Source: Rugalucina vietnamica | Lineage: Eukaryota; Mollusca; Bivalvia; Lucinida; Lucinidae | Assembly: GCA_964017185.1 (NCBI GenBank) | Contig: OZ024875.1 | Location: 62,925,043 to 62,989,042 of the forward strand | Length of the DNA stretch: 64,000 bases | Direction: 5' to 3' | Part shown: positions 11,785-23,431 of the stretch, in pieces | How the letters are laid out: each line of letters opens with the position of its first letter | Numbering within the stretch: position 1 is the first letter of the stretch | Notes under the pieces: generated by a model | Told to the model about the DNA's origin: nothing | Database searches by the model: none | Seen by the model: only the letters and a program-made list of their open reading frames with translations | Translations under genes and position numbers: made by a program

Positions 11785-12235
11785 CCAAGGTTATAAAACT
11801 TTTTCATGCTCAACTCATCTCAGACTAAAATCTATCCTGCTCATAAATGTTAAAATGCCAATAAATGTTGGAATTTTACCGGGGAATTTTAACATTTACT
11901 ATAGTCCGGTTTTGACCCCTGAGCCATGACCTCTAGGATGAATCTACTGTAATCGGTAAAGTGCGTAAAAAGTTAGGTTTTTACAAAAGTAGTCAGCTAC
12001 CTTTGTAACAGAGCATCGCAAAAACATATATTTATCTGTCTTCAAATGTATGCAGGCTTGGCGCAGTGGATGTGATACTAGAGGTCATGGCTCAGGGGTC
12101 AAAACTGGACTATAGCAGGATAAATTGCAAGTTTTGGTGATTTAGACCCGAATTTTCAGTTTATCTGGGCTATTTCAATGTTTATGGACGATTCAAATCT
12201 CAGTCTTAGCTGAGTTGAGTTGTTTTATAACCTTG
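11785..12235. mobile_element. MITE-D copy 2 with a nested element
   Basis: Ends CCAAGGTTATAAAACTTTTT and TTTTATAACCTTG. The middle is interrupted by a second element at 11899-12115. Confidence 0.8.
11899..12115. mobile_element. TIR element nested in MITE-D copy 2
   Basis: Inverted ends CTATAGTCCGGTTTTGACCC and complement of GGGTCAAAACTGGACTATAG, continuing through CTGAGCCATGACCTCTAG (about 38 nt, one or two mismatches). MITE-D copy 3 reads ACATTTATGAGCAGGATAAA across the corresponding place without it. Confidence 0.82.
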
Positions 12236-12372
12236 AGACAAGGTCCGACACAAACTAGGCTTAACAAGCTCAGAAGATGCCTAGTGGCTGGAAATTTTGG
12301 ATTAAGAAGGTAGAGAAAATGTGCTATTTGTGAAGCAAAAACCAAAGGCTTGTCTCTTGTTATGAATGGGCC

Positions 12373-12450
12373 GTTTTGCCGCCAACCATGGCAGATAGCG
12401 TCTCGTCACTCTTGACACCCAACATCCTACTACAAGATAAACAGTAGACC
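12373..12450 (-). pseudogene. Decayed partial duplicate of exon D
   Basis: On the minus strand this stretch is clearly alignable to the first half of exon D. The core (12373-12428) reads AGGATGTTGGGTGTCAAGAG against AGGATGTCGGGTGTGAAGAG in exon D, followed by GTGACGAG, CTATCTG and GTTGGC blocks in the same order. A 4-nt insertion (CCAT) shifts the frame, and the place of the acceptor CAG now reads CATG, so it could not splice normally. It lies about 0.9 kb upstream of the working exon, in the same orientation. It looks like a dead exon duplication rather than a retrocopy, because no neighbouring exon sequence accompanies it. Confidence 0.8.
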
Positions 12451-12722
12451 ATGTTTCATTCTCTTGCAGATTGGGGTCCCATTCAGGAAAATTGTTTGTT
12501 TTATGGTTTAACATCCCATTCAACATTTTTCAGTCATGTTGGAAAAGAGCCTGGGCTTTCTTGTTTCTAACCAGTACTAAGTGGAGTTACTGTGTCTTGC
12601 TCAAGGAAATTACGATTTGGGGTCTTACGCGCTACCTTGCTCCCTGTATTGCAGATTGAGATCCCAAATGGGATATATATCCTAAATATATGACTAGGAT
12701 GGAACAGCAAGACATTAGTATT

Positions 12723-12958
12723 TGAGCCTTCGCATGAGAAAACCAACAATCTGCAAATGCGAAAACAAAGACGCAGATCAGCTTCGCAGTAACCACGAAG
12801 CTGATCAACTTCTTTCTTTTTGCTACATGGATACTACAGTTCCCCTTCTTCTTAAATCCGAAATTTCAAGCTTCTAGCCTGCTTCTGTGACTGTACAGCC
12901 TGATTTCTGTCGGACCAGTTCGGAAACCACAATATTGGTTTTCCCACGAGGCGGCTCA
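12723..12958. mobile_element. MITE-A copy 5
   Basis: TGAGCCTTCGCATGAG...CACGAGGCGGCTCA. One palindrome arm is mutated (AACCACGAAG). Confidence 0.85.
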
Positions 12959-13165
12959 TTTTTGTCTGAAAGAAACTAAAAGTATAACCATGACAACAAA
13001 AATGATCTCGAGCATTTTTATTGTATCTCTGTCATTTCTTTTGTGGTAAACATGTTTGTATGATGATACCCTTTTTTGTCTTGTTTTTCTCATTGTCTTG
13101 GTAGCATGTGATAAGAACATGTGACAGTTTCTTCTGCCAATATACAACTCAGTGAAACTGACATC

Positions 13166-13265
13166 AAATACGCCATTGCATCCAAAAACCAACAATCTGC
13201 ATACTGCAAAACCAACGATGCAGATACTGCACAGCGGATCAGTGCCTTTGTTTTCGATACATAGA
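13166..13265. mobile_element. MITE-A fragment
   Basis: AACCAACAATCTGCATACTG and GATCAGTGCCTTTGTTTTCG phrases remain; ends lost. Confidence 0.5.
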
Positions 13266-14020
13266 CATGCTGATGCTGACTTTGAATGAAACATGGTCAA
13301 ACTTTCTTGTTGTTTAAAAAAAAAGCAAAAAGCATAATCTTTGAGCATTCAAGCTTTTAGAATTTTTACAGTTGTAGACTCGAAAGATAATTTGCAGGAT
13401 AAGCAAAAAATAGTAAGATATCTTAGAAAACAAAATGTGAATGACCACATGGTCGTACATGTGCTTTCAACATTGAAAAAGCATTGCAACTTGAATCTAC
13501 CAAGTCATGAGCCAACAGTACATTGTCAGCTCATTGCAGTTCAGACAGTTCAGAAAAATGGTCAACAGCCATAAAAGAGGTGGAAAGGAGAAAGAAGATT
13601 GATTGACAGGGAAAAGGAAAGATGTAATTGGATCAAAATCCAACTGTCTTATATTTGCAAAAACATTTTCAGAACCATTTTGGTGCAACAAGTTGAAAAT
13701 CTCAAAACTTTCTGAGCCAACAAGTGCAGCCAGACATAAAGACAATAAATTCCTCTAATTTTTCAGAAACTGCAAATGAGCCGATTCCCATTTGCAAACA
13801 ATAATTATTGTCTTCAATGTTTCAGAGCAGTATCTTACAAACATACCTGATCGGTTATGAACATTTTGTAGGGGCTTGAAACTGTGAAAAGCGCTTAAAA
13901 GAATAAAAATACTCTTTGTCAGAGCTGGGCCAAGACGGGCCTTTGTTGAACGCAAGTTTTGTAGTATCATGTTAGGGCTCAAATCTGCTTTTATAGCTGT
14001 GACAAGCAATTTGTGACAGC
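13266..14020. other. Intron, nothing recognised
   Basis: Short frames on both strands lack any family signal or conserved splice borders matching the transporter. Confidence 0.4.
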
Positions 14021-14740
14021 TAATTGAGCGTCGTCACGCATAAAGGGTCCTTAGGGTAAAATTTTTCGAAATTCTAATTTTTACATTTTTCAAAAGAGAG
14101 ACATATTCGTAACAATTTGTGAAAATTTGAAGACGGTATCTCTGTTATTGACGTTTCTATGGCATTTCAAACTTGTGTACCCTCACCCATGTTACAACAA
14201 ATGTGACGTCGTTCAAACGACGTGACGACGTCGTCAATGAAAAAAACTCTCTTGACGCTTCCAATTGTACGTCCTAAGTTATACAAAATCTGAAGAGGTA
14301 AGTCCGACATATTGTGAAGAATTATTCATAATGTTCATGCTGTTCTGTAATATATGTTGCAAAATTTTTCTTGTTCAGCGGCTGAAACTTCTCGGACTTT
14401 TTTTTTTCGCGACAATTTCATGGAAGCACGTATCGGAATACAATCAAAGCGATGACAAAGAAAATAATAACCACAATAAGTCCCGGGTAATGAGGACGAC
14501 TAGTATTAGGGACGCTTGCACGTAAAACACTTTGATCTCGCATTACTACACTTTATTAAATGTAAGCCTACCAATTTCTTACAGGCCTTCCAAATTCCGA
14601 CCGTGACCGAAAGACAAGAATATAATATCTTAACCAGTTTACGCTTTAAATGTGAATTTGACAAATTTTGGCGTATTTGTGTTAACAAACATGAGGATGC
14701 ATCACTCTCGTGTCTGTTACACTGAGTCTTGACGTATTTT

Positions 14741-14983
14741 GGCGGCCCCCGTGGTCGAGCGCTTAAGAGCGTTATTTCTTAATCACTCGATCATCTCACC
14801 GCCAGTGTGTCTGGTGTGGGTTCGAGGCCCGCTCTGGCCACATGTGATAGAAGCCAAGTTCTGCTTGCGGGTGTGCCGCCAGGTGCTCTTTCTCGGGGTT
14901 ATCACGTTTTCGCCCCACCTACTGATTGTCCCGTCTCATATGAGCTGGAATAATCTTGAAAGGGACGTAAAACTGAATAAAAA
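14741..14983 (+). mobile_element. tRNA-derived SINE, copy 2
   Basis: Head GGCGGCCCCCGTGGTCGAGC, B-box region GTTCGAGGCCC (one change), tail AAACTGAATAAAAA. Confidence 0.88.
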
Positions 14984-15289
14984 GGTACACTTAGAACTGT
15001 CCCGAGAAATGTGTTAAATTTTTACACGTTTTCTTTCAAAAGTTAATTCTTGCTATCTCATGACAAGGGAAATAACATAAATCTTAAAAGCGACACTGTT
15101 GTTAATTAATATCTTGAACATTACTCGTTATTTTGAATTGACATAATTCTGAAATAAAAGGGAAACAAAAGAACCGAAAGAAATATTTATGTTATAAATG
15201 AATACTGACTGACAATGTGTATATACTTAAAATAGGCCGCTTGTAAGTTATTATTTACACGATACAAGATCTACAAAGTGACCATGCCA

Positions 15290-15480
15290 AATAAGCCACG
15301 ACGAAAGAAAATTTGTCTCGCCTTGTTAACCAGGGGTCGCAGGTTCGATCCCGGGCTTCTCCAAAAACCTCCTCCAGGTTGAGCCTTCGGGTGCTCCCGA
15401 ACCACAACCCACAAAAACGACCTCAAAAATAACTTCCTATAGTACTGGTCTCGCACAGGGAAAAAAATCTTAAGATTTCC
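15290..15480. repeat. tRNA-like promoter remnant
   Basis: GTTAACCAGGGGTCGCAGG followed by TTCGATCCCGGGC resembles a tRNA T-arm/B box, but the A box is not clear. It is probably the remains of a second SINE type rather than a tRNA gene, since no full cloverleaf can be drawn. Confidence 0.4.
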
Positions 15481-15662
15481 GACAAGGTCTGACACAACCA
15501 ACCTAAATAGATAGCTTGAAATTTCGGATTTAGGAAAAAGATGAATTCAGCTATCCGTGTAGCGCAAACAAAGCAGTGCGCTGATCAGCTTCGCAGTTAC
15601 TGCGAAGCTGATCTGCGCCTTTGTTTTCGCATAAGCAAAAATCCGGTGTTCCCAAATGCGGC
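15481..15662. mobile_element. MITE-A copy 6, one end truncated
   Basis: The conserved single-copy part and the palindrome (GATCAGCTTCGCAGTTACTG) are present; the first end is lost and the second reads AAATGCGGCTA. Confidence 0.75.
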
Positions 15663-15934
15663 TAATTGCTTGTCCAAAATATCATGTTTGATCGGTCTTT
15701 ATGACCTCTGAAACTACAAGGACAATGAATGAATATTAATGCGCATTGTTCAACTGGTGATGTCAACGAAAACAAACAATGCTTGCACTTTATAGTGACT
15801 TGGTTGCTATATTCCGGTTAGATCAGCTGGCTAACCTGCACTCCGATACACTTCGTGACCTCGCTCCTCATCGTGGTATGGAGAGGTCTAACGGAATACC
15901 GATGGAAATATTCCGTCTATATTCCGGTATATAA

Positions 15935-16500
15935 GGCTTAAAAAAAAAAATGTTATGTTTCCGATTTCCCGACCGACTGGTCAAAATCTGCGCCGACTGC
16001 AACTTTTTTTAGCGCTCAGAAAAAAAAAAAAAAAAGTCGGCGACCGACCCTGTTCAACGATTCCGGTTTTTATCAAAAGTCAAAACCATTTCGTTACGAG
16101 AATTTGTCCGCGCCGATTTTCGGATATTTTCGGTCTTTAACATTACGATCAAGAACAACAACATGGCTACTGTGTAGTGTGTTGACACGACCAAGCACAT
16201 TAGTCGCCATTTATTTCGACAAATGTAGCCACATACCTGCTTCAAATGTAATAAAAGCCTTGCGGCACAATGTCCCGTTATCCCTGTTATACGAAGACGG
16301 CCATCCTCGGTGTAAAGGTTTCCGATTTGGAGTCAAATGTGCGGTAAGAAGAAAGTCCGGTCAAAAAAAAAAAAAAAATACCTACCGATCCCGATTTTCC
16401 AAGGAAAAAAAAAAAAAAAAAAAAAAAAAAAAAGCCTACCTACCGACCCTATGCTAAGTTTATGATGAAATCGGAAACATAACATTTTTTTTTTTAGGCC
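15935..16500. mobile_element. 566-bp TIR element
   Basis: The left end GGCTTAAAAA...TGTTATGTTTCCGATTT and right end AAATCGGAAACATAAC...AGGCC are inverted repeats of about 33 nt. The interior has A-rich runs of 15-30 nt and ACCGACC-type phrases near both ends. The outer flanks also show TATATTCCGGTATATAAGG. Confidence 0.8.
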
Positions 16501-17138
16501 TAACATATATAACGCCCTAAGGCTAAAATGTTATCATTTCCTTTTATACGCGCACTATTCTGTTTGAAGACGGGATTATCCCGTCGGTTTGCCATGGTTA
16601 CTCTCACAGAAGTGGAGCAAGGTGATCTACAGATCTATGCTATTTTCTGATCTTCCGTTCAACAAAATGTGAGATCTCCGTACAACTGCAATGCGATGTC
16701 ACGATAACCGTGGGTTGCCATGCATTTCCAAATATCATAGTAAAAAAACCTTTTATTATATAAGCTACTGAAAATCTCGCTTTTCATTGGCCCAAAGCGC
16801 CCACGTGGCAAGTCTTCAAATTGTCATATTAACTGGCTAGCGCGTGCTGGCAGGTCTATATTTAAGTTACTAAATTTAGAGCTGACGTTCTGGTTCCGCT
16901 TTCGCATAGCGCTGCGCATAATCGCGTGTCCATCGAAAGAGGTACAAAATTTGGGAATAAGAAAAATTCAACATTTTGTGACCTTTGCAAAATAACTGCA
17001 CATGCTGGTCTTATCTACATCAGAATTACACCACTCTAGTTTAAAAAGAAGCCTTAGGAACATTTTTTATTCTATATCTGTCTCAGTTGATTTCTTTTCA
17101 CTGCTTGACATTTTGTCAAAAATTATATAATAAAACAG

Positions 17139-17273
17139 TTAATGACTTTTGAGGCATCGGATATGATGTGATATCGACCCGAGAATACCAATATTGACCT
17201 CGGCTTCGCCTCGGTCAATATTGATATTCTCGGGTCGATATCACATCATATCCAATGCCTCAAAAGTCATTAA
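17139..17273. repeat. Large near-perfect palindrome
   Basis: The arms are about 65 nt (TTAATGACTTTTGAGGCAT and complement), with centre GACCTCGGCTTCGCCTCGGTC. There are only a few mismatches (for example CGGATATG against CCAATGCC on the other arm). It is probably a fold-back element. An AATA microsatellite (17291-17317) follows. Confidence 0.85.
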
Positions 17274-17319
17274 TTGTATAATATTGTGTTATAAATAAAT
17301 AAATAAATAAATAAATATG

Positions 17320-18810
17320 GCAACAACCAATGAAAGCAAATGACGGGAATGGTTCTATTGGCCAATAAAATGCAGCCTGTGCCTCGGTCACGTCGTTTCA
17401 CTTTTATTATTACATCCGGCTATAGTGTAGACGTCGTGGGATTTTCTTAGGACTGCTGCACGATATCCGTGCCATTTCACAGGCATTGCACGGACACCTC
17501 GCATAACCCAGGCGATCAGCTCAGAATGACCTACATGTATGATAAACCTTTTTTTCCCCTGAGACCTCCAAAAGACCTCAAGATCTCTCCTTCTGTGTCC
17601 GTACGACGAGTGTGTGTGTGGGGATATGATTTTTTCTTTCTAAAAATGTATCATACTACGGACTACTGGGTCCATTAGAATCCGGCGGTAAGAAAATCCG
17701 GTACATCTGTCGGCTGCTGACATAAGGAATTCGCGCGGAAATCATTGTGTGGACACAGTTAAGTTACTTAAGTCGTTTGATGTAACTGCTATCTCTAGTT
17801 AGAAGGTCGAGCTTCTCTTCTGAATGTGACATTTTACATCTCCATATATACATGTTTATATAACAATGATTTGTTTCGAGTGGTTTTACATCACAAAAAC
17901 TGTCACAGGGACAATATTCTGTCTTTCGACAGCAGTAGTTCATGTAAGAGTGTTACGCATATGCCAGATACAAGTTGTTTTAGAATAAACCGCATGATGA
18001 ACGTAATCAAGTCGGTGATGAATCTTGATATTATTTTACCTTCTGCAAGTAGACTAAAATTCATTTAAAGTTAATTATGCTTATATAATAATGTTAATTT
18101 TAATAGTTCTTTACTTAATGGATTCATTAACGTAAAAAAGATGCAATATAACGTTAGTACAATTTGTGTATAACCTTTTAATTTGATTTTTATTGTTTGA
18201 TTTTGCTTTAAAACAAAATAAAAATGCAAAGCATTTTCAGTATCAAACCATTTTCAAAGATTGCTCTCCCTTGAATAAAAATATAACAGACGACACTTTT
18301 GAAAAGATCAGAACATGTAGAGAGAAAGACGTGAAAATATTTTTGACCAGATTTTGGTCCAACAAGACTAAATTCAATTCAGATCTTGTGATAACTCCGA
18401 CCAGAAAAGCAAACTATGCATACATGCACGCGTCTAAGTCTGAATGGTTTACTGGTGACACGCCAAATTGATAATACTTCGCCGTTGGCACCGTTTGACA
18501 TCCTAACAGAGCCGTCGAGATAATAGACTAAAACGGTAGCGGCTATGTTTGTACATTTTGATCCATGTTTTAGCGATATAATGTATGTAGTTTTCATGAT
18601 TTGTCTGTCTTATTATTGAAGGTCATATTCTTTTTACCATATACATATCATGCACATAGCAGTGACTTTTAACAAAGATAACAAACGCCACTACACTTTC
18701 CCTGTTTTATGCAAACACAAGCCGCTAAAATAATACATGCACACACGGACGTTAATTGGCAATGAATTTGTTGCGTAATTTACGCGTCGCTTTTGACGTC
18801 ATGAATTACG
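17320..18810. other. Interior of the 4.8-kb block, no gene assigned
   Basis: The plus-strand 92-codon frame at 18193-18471 (charged, Lys-rich) has no family I recognise. It could be the remnant of an element-encoded protein or chance. Confidence 0.35.
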
Positions 18811-18844
18811 CTAAGGACCTTTTATGCGTGACGACGCTCAATTA

Positions 18845-19130
18845 ATACATGTAGAAACAAAGTAGAAACAATTCAGAATTAATTGAGCTTTGAGAAAACC
18901 AGTCTTTGGTGCTTCAAACCACCAGAAGAAGATAGTCAGAGACTTAAATAGGGGAACTACCTATTAAATGATCTGCTGCAAATCTCCCCCCCCCCCCTCC
19001 ACCTCCCCCCCACCTACCCACCACACCCCTGATGTAACTCACTCCTTTCCTATATAATTAAATAACTTATTTGAAATTTGAAGTGTAAGGATTATATATG
19101 AATCTATACAACAAACTTTTTTTGGCCTTC
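18845..19130. other. Intron; C-rich low-complexity tract
   Basis: 18986-19030 is a CCCCCCACC-type run. TTGAGCTTTGAGAAAACC at about 18883 may be a very old MITE-A end. Confidence 0.4.
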
Positions 19131-19369
19131 AGTAAAACATGTCCATGTAATGAATACCCCCTTATACCCCACTTTCATACAGTAAAACTGGGGTATGCAG
19201 GGGTATACTTATTTTTCTTATTTTTGCTCCAAAACCTAGATTTTGGGTACTCGTAAGAACCCCACAATCTATGTTTTATGTTTTACGGAAAAAAAAAAAT
19301 CTACTGAAAATTTAAAATGTTTACAACTAAAAAAATCTCTGTATGTTGGATGGGCATGTTTTCGTAATG
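19131..19369. mobile_element. MITE-B copy 2, hairpin deleted
   Basis: Both ends are present (AAAACATGTCCATG and GGGCATGTTTTCGTAATG), but the GAACCGCC hairpin is reduced to AGAACCCC. Confidence 0.78.
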
Positions 19370-19410
19370 GAATCCATATTTTCTTGTTTTTCAGCTGTGT
19401 GTCCATTAAA

Positions 19411-19645
19411 TGAGCCACCTTGTGGAAAAACCAACAATGTGGTTTCCGAACAGGTCTGACACAAACCGGCCTGTACAGCTACAAAAGCAGGCTAGAAGCT
19501 TGAAATTTTGGAGTTAAGTAGAGGAGGAATTGTACTATCCGAGTAGCGAAAACAAAGGCGTGATCAGCTTCGCAGTTACTGCGAAGCTGACCTGCGCCTT
19601 TGTTTTCGCCTAGGCAGATTGTTGGTTTTCCCATGTGGCGGCTCA
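19411..19645. mobile_element. MITE-A copy 7, absent from the duplicate
   Basis: Full length, TGAGCCACCTTGTGG...GTGGCGGCTCA. The duplicate at about 23190 reads straight through (CACATTAAAATCTCATCC). Confidence 0.9.
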
Positions 19646-20018
19646 AATCTCATCCAGAAATAATAATGTCAAGTCTACAGAGCTTTATTAAAAACCGATA
19701 CAGTTCCATCCTCATCAATCTTCTTACAAGCTGACAGTATACTCCTCTCTAATTGCACAAAATCTCTAGATGGATTATCTATCTGTACATCATGAATTTA
19801 ATGTCCCACCAATAGCTATAAGGTGACAGGCACTTGGTTTAAATTGAGCCTCATCAATCAGAGACTTGAGCCAACAAGCCCTGGTTTACAAGGCAGTCTC
19901 CAAAGGACCTTGGCTGTTGTGTGGGATGTAAAACATAAAATCAACAAACCAACCAAACATTAAATTTCATTGTATTTCTTAATGTTGAAACTTCAATAAC
20001 TTTTGGCAACCTAACATT

Positions 20019-20253
20019 TGAGCCACCCCGTGGAAAAACCAACAATGTGGTTTCCGACCAGGTCCGACACAAACCGGTCTGTACAGTCATAGAAAAGGGC
20101 TAGAAGCTTGAAATTTTGTATTTGGAAAGTAGAGGAATTGTACTATCCATGTAGCGAAAACAAAGGCGTGATCAGCTTCGCGGTTACCGCGAAGCTTATC
20201 TGCGTCTTTGTTTTCGCCTATGCAGATTGTTGGTTTTCCCATGAGGCGGCTCA
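20019..20253. mobile_element. MITE-A copy 8
   Basis: Full length, with the palindrome GATCAGCTTCGCGGTTACCG intact apart from one change (CTTATCTGCG). Confidence 0.88.
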
Positions 20254-20351
20254 TTTATCATGGAAAAGCAGAAAATACCGATGCATAAGTAAAGACCTTG
20301 GATTATAACAACAAACATGACTTATTTCATACTGATCTCCCAGACTTCAAA

Positions 20352-20570
20352 ATGAGCCATGATACAAGAAATCCCGTCTTCAGGGTTTTAAACCAGGTCT
20401 AAAACAAACAGGGCTGTACAGGCAAAGAAGAAGGCTAGAAGACTGAAATTTTCAGATTTAACTAGAATAGTGATTGTACTACTATTCATGAGGTGGAAGT
20501 CAACGCTTAGCCATGCAATTACTTCAAAGATGATCTGTCCCTTTGTTTTCGTATAGGCAAACGTTCAGTC
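20352..20570. mobile_element. Old, diverged MITE-A copy (pair with 25344 and 26018)
   Basis: TGAGCCATGATACAAG, GGGCTGTACAGGCAAAG, GTCCCTTTGTTTTCG remain. In duplication unit 2 the same old copy is split by about 635 bp. Confidence 0.65.
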
Positions 20571-21056
20571 ATCTCCCAGACTCCCAAATCAGACGGAATG
20601 TCCTTGTCCTTGTCAGATAGATAGAAATTTTGGTCTGACATGCTAGAAAATAAATATGCAAGAGACATGTTGATTTGCGACAATAAAATTATATGAGGTT
20701 CATATATGCATCGCTTGGAAATCAGTCTTGAGGGGTTAAAATCAGGCAAGACACAGTCTGATGGATAAAAACCAAGTTCAACCAACAATTACTACCCTAT
20801 ATGTAAATTAATTAGCCAGAACATAAAACAATGCATACAGACCGCAGTTTCTGCTACTGTTATGCTGAAAATTATATTGAGATGGCATGTTTGTTTTTAG
20901 AATAGATATAACACCATTTTTTCTCAAGAACCTTCTCATGTCTTAATAGATGCATCTTGACTATCTGACCGATGGAATCAATACATGTTGACAAAACTTG
21001 GAGAAATCAGCAGGTTTACGACTAATTGCCAGACACATGAGCTACAGCCTCTGACA

Positions 21057-21294
21057 AAGTGCTGCGACGCAATAAAACCGGTCTTTGGAATTTCCTACCA
21101 GGTCTGACACAAACCGGCCTGTGAAGCAACAAAAAATACCTAGAAGCTTTATATTCCGGATTTAGGAAGACAAGGAATTGTACTATCCCTGTAGCGAAAA
21201 CAAAGACGCTGATCAGCTTCGCGGTTACCGCGAAGCTGATCTGCGTCTTTGTTTTCGCATATGCAAATTGTTGGTTTTCCCACGAGGCGGCTGA
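21057..21294. mobile_element. MITE-A copy 9
   Basis: Palindrome intact; one end mutated (GTGCTGCGACGC), the other CACGAGGCGGCTGA. Shared with copy 12 in the duplicate, so it predates the duplication. Confidence 0.83.
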
Positions 21295-21757
21295 AATATT
21301 ACAAACAAAAAATGTAAGTGGTATCCTAAAAGGTTGGTGTTTGAAATTCAGAACAAAACAGCTTCAAATTTGACCATAATAATTGATTGACAACTCATAA
21401 AAACTGCCAAGCAAGGCCATTCTATTGCAAGTTCACAGCTTGTGTTTCTAATAAGTTCTAAATCAGTGGAAAGTCATATAGATCTAATACATGTATCTAA
21501 CTTTACAAAAATAAACCTTATCCACTTTTCCCACAGTAATTCATGTTGACACTCAGGCTCATCTCTTGATTAATATTGACACCCATGGAAAAATCTTTAC
21601 AGAATCGGTTTACAAAAATTACTTAACACTTTTTTTTCCAGACTGCCTTAAGGGTTCTTAAGACCTTATCAAACTGAAATGGCATAAAAATGGCTGACCA
21701 TTCAAAATAGATGGCTATGGGCTGAAAATTTTGGATTTTAGAAGTAGAAGACAGTGC

Positions 21758-22039
21758 CATCAGGGTAACATGTCTGTGCAATGTATACCCCCTTACACCC
21801 CACTTCCACATTGTAAAACTGGAGTTTTCAGGGGTATACCTATTTTTCTTATTTTTGATCCAAAACATAAATTGTGGGTACTCGTTAGAACCGCCTCACC
21901 AAGGCGGTTCTAATGTGTACCCACAATCAATGTTTTAAGCAAACATATTAAAATAATTAACCAAATTTTTCCAATGAAATTTTCAATTTTTAATGCTGAA
22001 AAAATTCTCTGCATATTGCATGGGCAAGTTTTCGTAATG
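21758..22039. mobile_element. MITE-B copy 3
   Basis: Full length with hairpin GAACCGCCTCACCAAGGCGG. Shared with copy 5 in duplication unit 2. Confidence 0.85.
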
Positions 22040-22113
22040 TGTCTTATAAAACAAATCAAAGGCACTGATAAGCTGTGCAGTTACCTTGCAGCCATCAGAG
22101 CATTTGTTTTTGC

Positions 22114-22372
22114 GGCGGCCCCCGTGGCCGAGTGGTTAAGAGCGCTGATATTTCATTACTGCACTTAACCATTCGATCATCTCACCGCTGTGTCTGGTGT
22201 GGGTTTGAGCCCCGATCTGGCCACATGTGAGACAAGCCAAGTTCTGCTTGCGGGTGTGTCAGGTGGTTTTTCTCGGGGTTCTCCCATTTTCGCCCCACCT
22301 ACTGATTGGCCCGTCTCATATGAGCTGAAATAATCTTGAAAGGGACGTTAAACTGAATCAAAAAAAAAAAAA
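22114..22372 (+). mobile_element. tRNA-derived SINE, copy 3, with target duplication and empty site
   Basis: Head GGCGGCCCCCGTGGCCGAGT, B box GGTTTGAGCCCC, tail AAACTGAATCA plus poly-A. TGTTTTTGC stands on both sides. The paralogous site at about 27893 reads GCATTTGTTTTGCATAATTA without the element. Confidence 0.93.
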
Positions 22373-22964
22373 TGTTTTTGCATAATTATGCAAGAGAAGA
22401 TTTCTCATGATGAATGCGAGTCTCCTGGGTCTCCTATGATCTATAAGAATAATTCTAAAGAGATATTTGAGGACAGGTCACGAACAGCAAAGGAAAGATG
22501 TCAGGATATATATACAATTAGATTTCATTGTAATTCTCACACAATTCTGTGATCAGATAATTAGAACCAATTGTTGCCTTCCAGAAAAATGAGAAATTTT
22601 CTTTCAAAATAAGACCAAATCAACATGGGATATAAGGAAGATAGTAGATTTCTATTCAGGTTATATCTGTAATTTAGAGCTTTTTGTGGCCTTAATTTGC
22701 TCTTCTGAAATCTGGAAATAGGCTATAGCGTGGAGTAAGCCCATGGAGACATGTAGCATAAACCCATGTAGAAATATAGAGTATGAAGCCATGTTGTTTA
22801 AAAAAGTTGCCACATGTCTACTTTATATGGTATAGCCTTCCACTCGGGTTAGCTAAAACGACATTTCTTTTAAATGGCCACAACGTTTACAGTAAAATGA
22901 CTGAAAAGTTGTTTATAGGTATGTAAAACCACAAAACAAACAAACAAAACATTGATTGTGGGTC

Positions 22965-23151
22965 TTATTTTTGCTCAAAACATAGATTGTGGATACAATT
23001 TAGAACCAACTCACTGAGGCGATTCCAACGAGTACCCACAATCTATGTTTTTGAGCAAAAATAAGAAAAATAGGTATTCCCTCTACTGAACATTTTTAAT
23101 TTTTACAACTAAAAAAATCTCTGTATATTGCATGGGCATGTTTTCATAATG
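22965..23151. mobile_element. MITE-B copy 4, left end missing
   Basis: Hairpin and right end (GGGCATGTTTTCATAATG) present. Paralogue of copy 2. Confidence 0.75.
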
Positions 23152-23431
23152 GAATCCATACTTTCTTGTTTTTCAGCTGTGTCACATTAAAATCTCATCC
23201 AGGAATAATAAAGTCAAGTCCACAGAGCTTTATTAAAAATGATACAGTTCCACCCTCATCAATCTTCTTACATGCTGACAGTATACTACTCTCTAATTGC
23301 ACAAAATCTCTAGATGTTTTTTTTTTTAATAAACGTCATGAATTTAATGTCCCACCAACAATTATGGTCAAAATGAGATGGAAACTTCACATTACGAAAA
23401 CTTGCCCATGCAATAAACAGATATTATTTTA

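Larger units (their letters stand above)
14023..18842. mobile_element. 4.8-kb block bounded by 32-nt inverted repeats
   Basis: The left end reads ATTGAGCGTCGTCACGCATA at 14023 and continues to GGTCCTTAG. The complement of the right end (18811-18842) is the same with one mismatch. Both are flanked by TA, which would be the target duplication. The inside contains a SINE, a MITE-A fragment, another TIR element and a large palindrome, but no transposase that I can recognise. Two short frames (14265-14525 and 18193-18471, plus strand) are unassigned. It could be a large non-autonomous DNA transposon that later received insertions, or two solo ends in opposite orientation. Confidence 0.6.
19131..22935. 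repeat. Segmental duplication, unit 1
   Basis: Collinear with 22965-28420: matching blocks include TTTTCAGCTGTGT, TCAAGTC.ACAGAGCTTTAT, AATACCGATGCATAAGTAAA, CTCCCAGACTCCCA, GGTTTACGACTAATTGCCAG, AGCAAGGCCATTCTA, GGTCACGAACAGC and GCCACAA.GTTTACAGTAA. The units differ by several element insertions. Confidence 0.85.

Noticed and set aside
18193..18471. 92-codon plus-strand frame as a gene
   Set aside because: No recognisable domain, splice context or neighbour; kept only as a remark within the 4.8-kb block.
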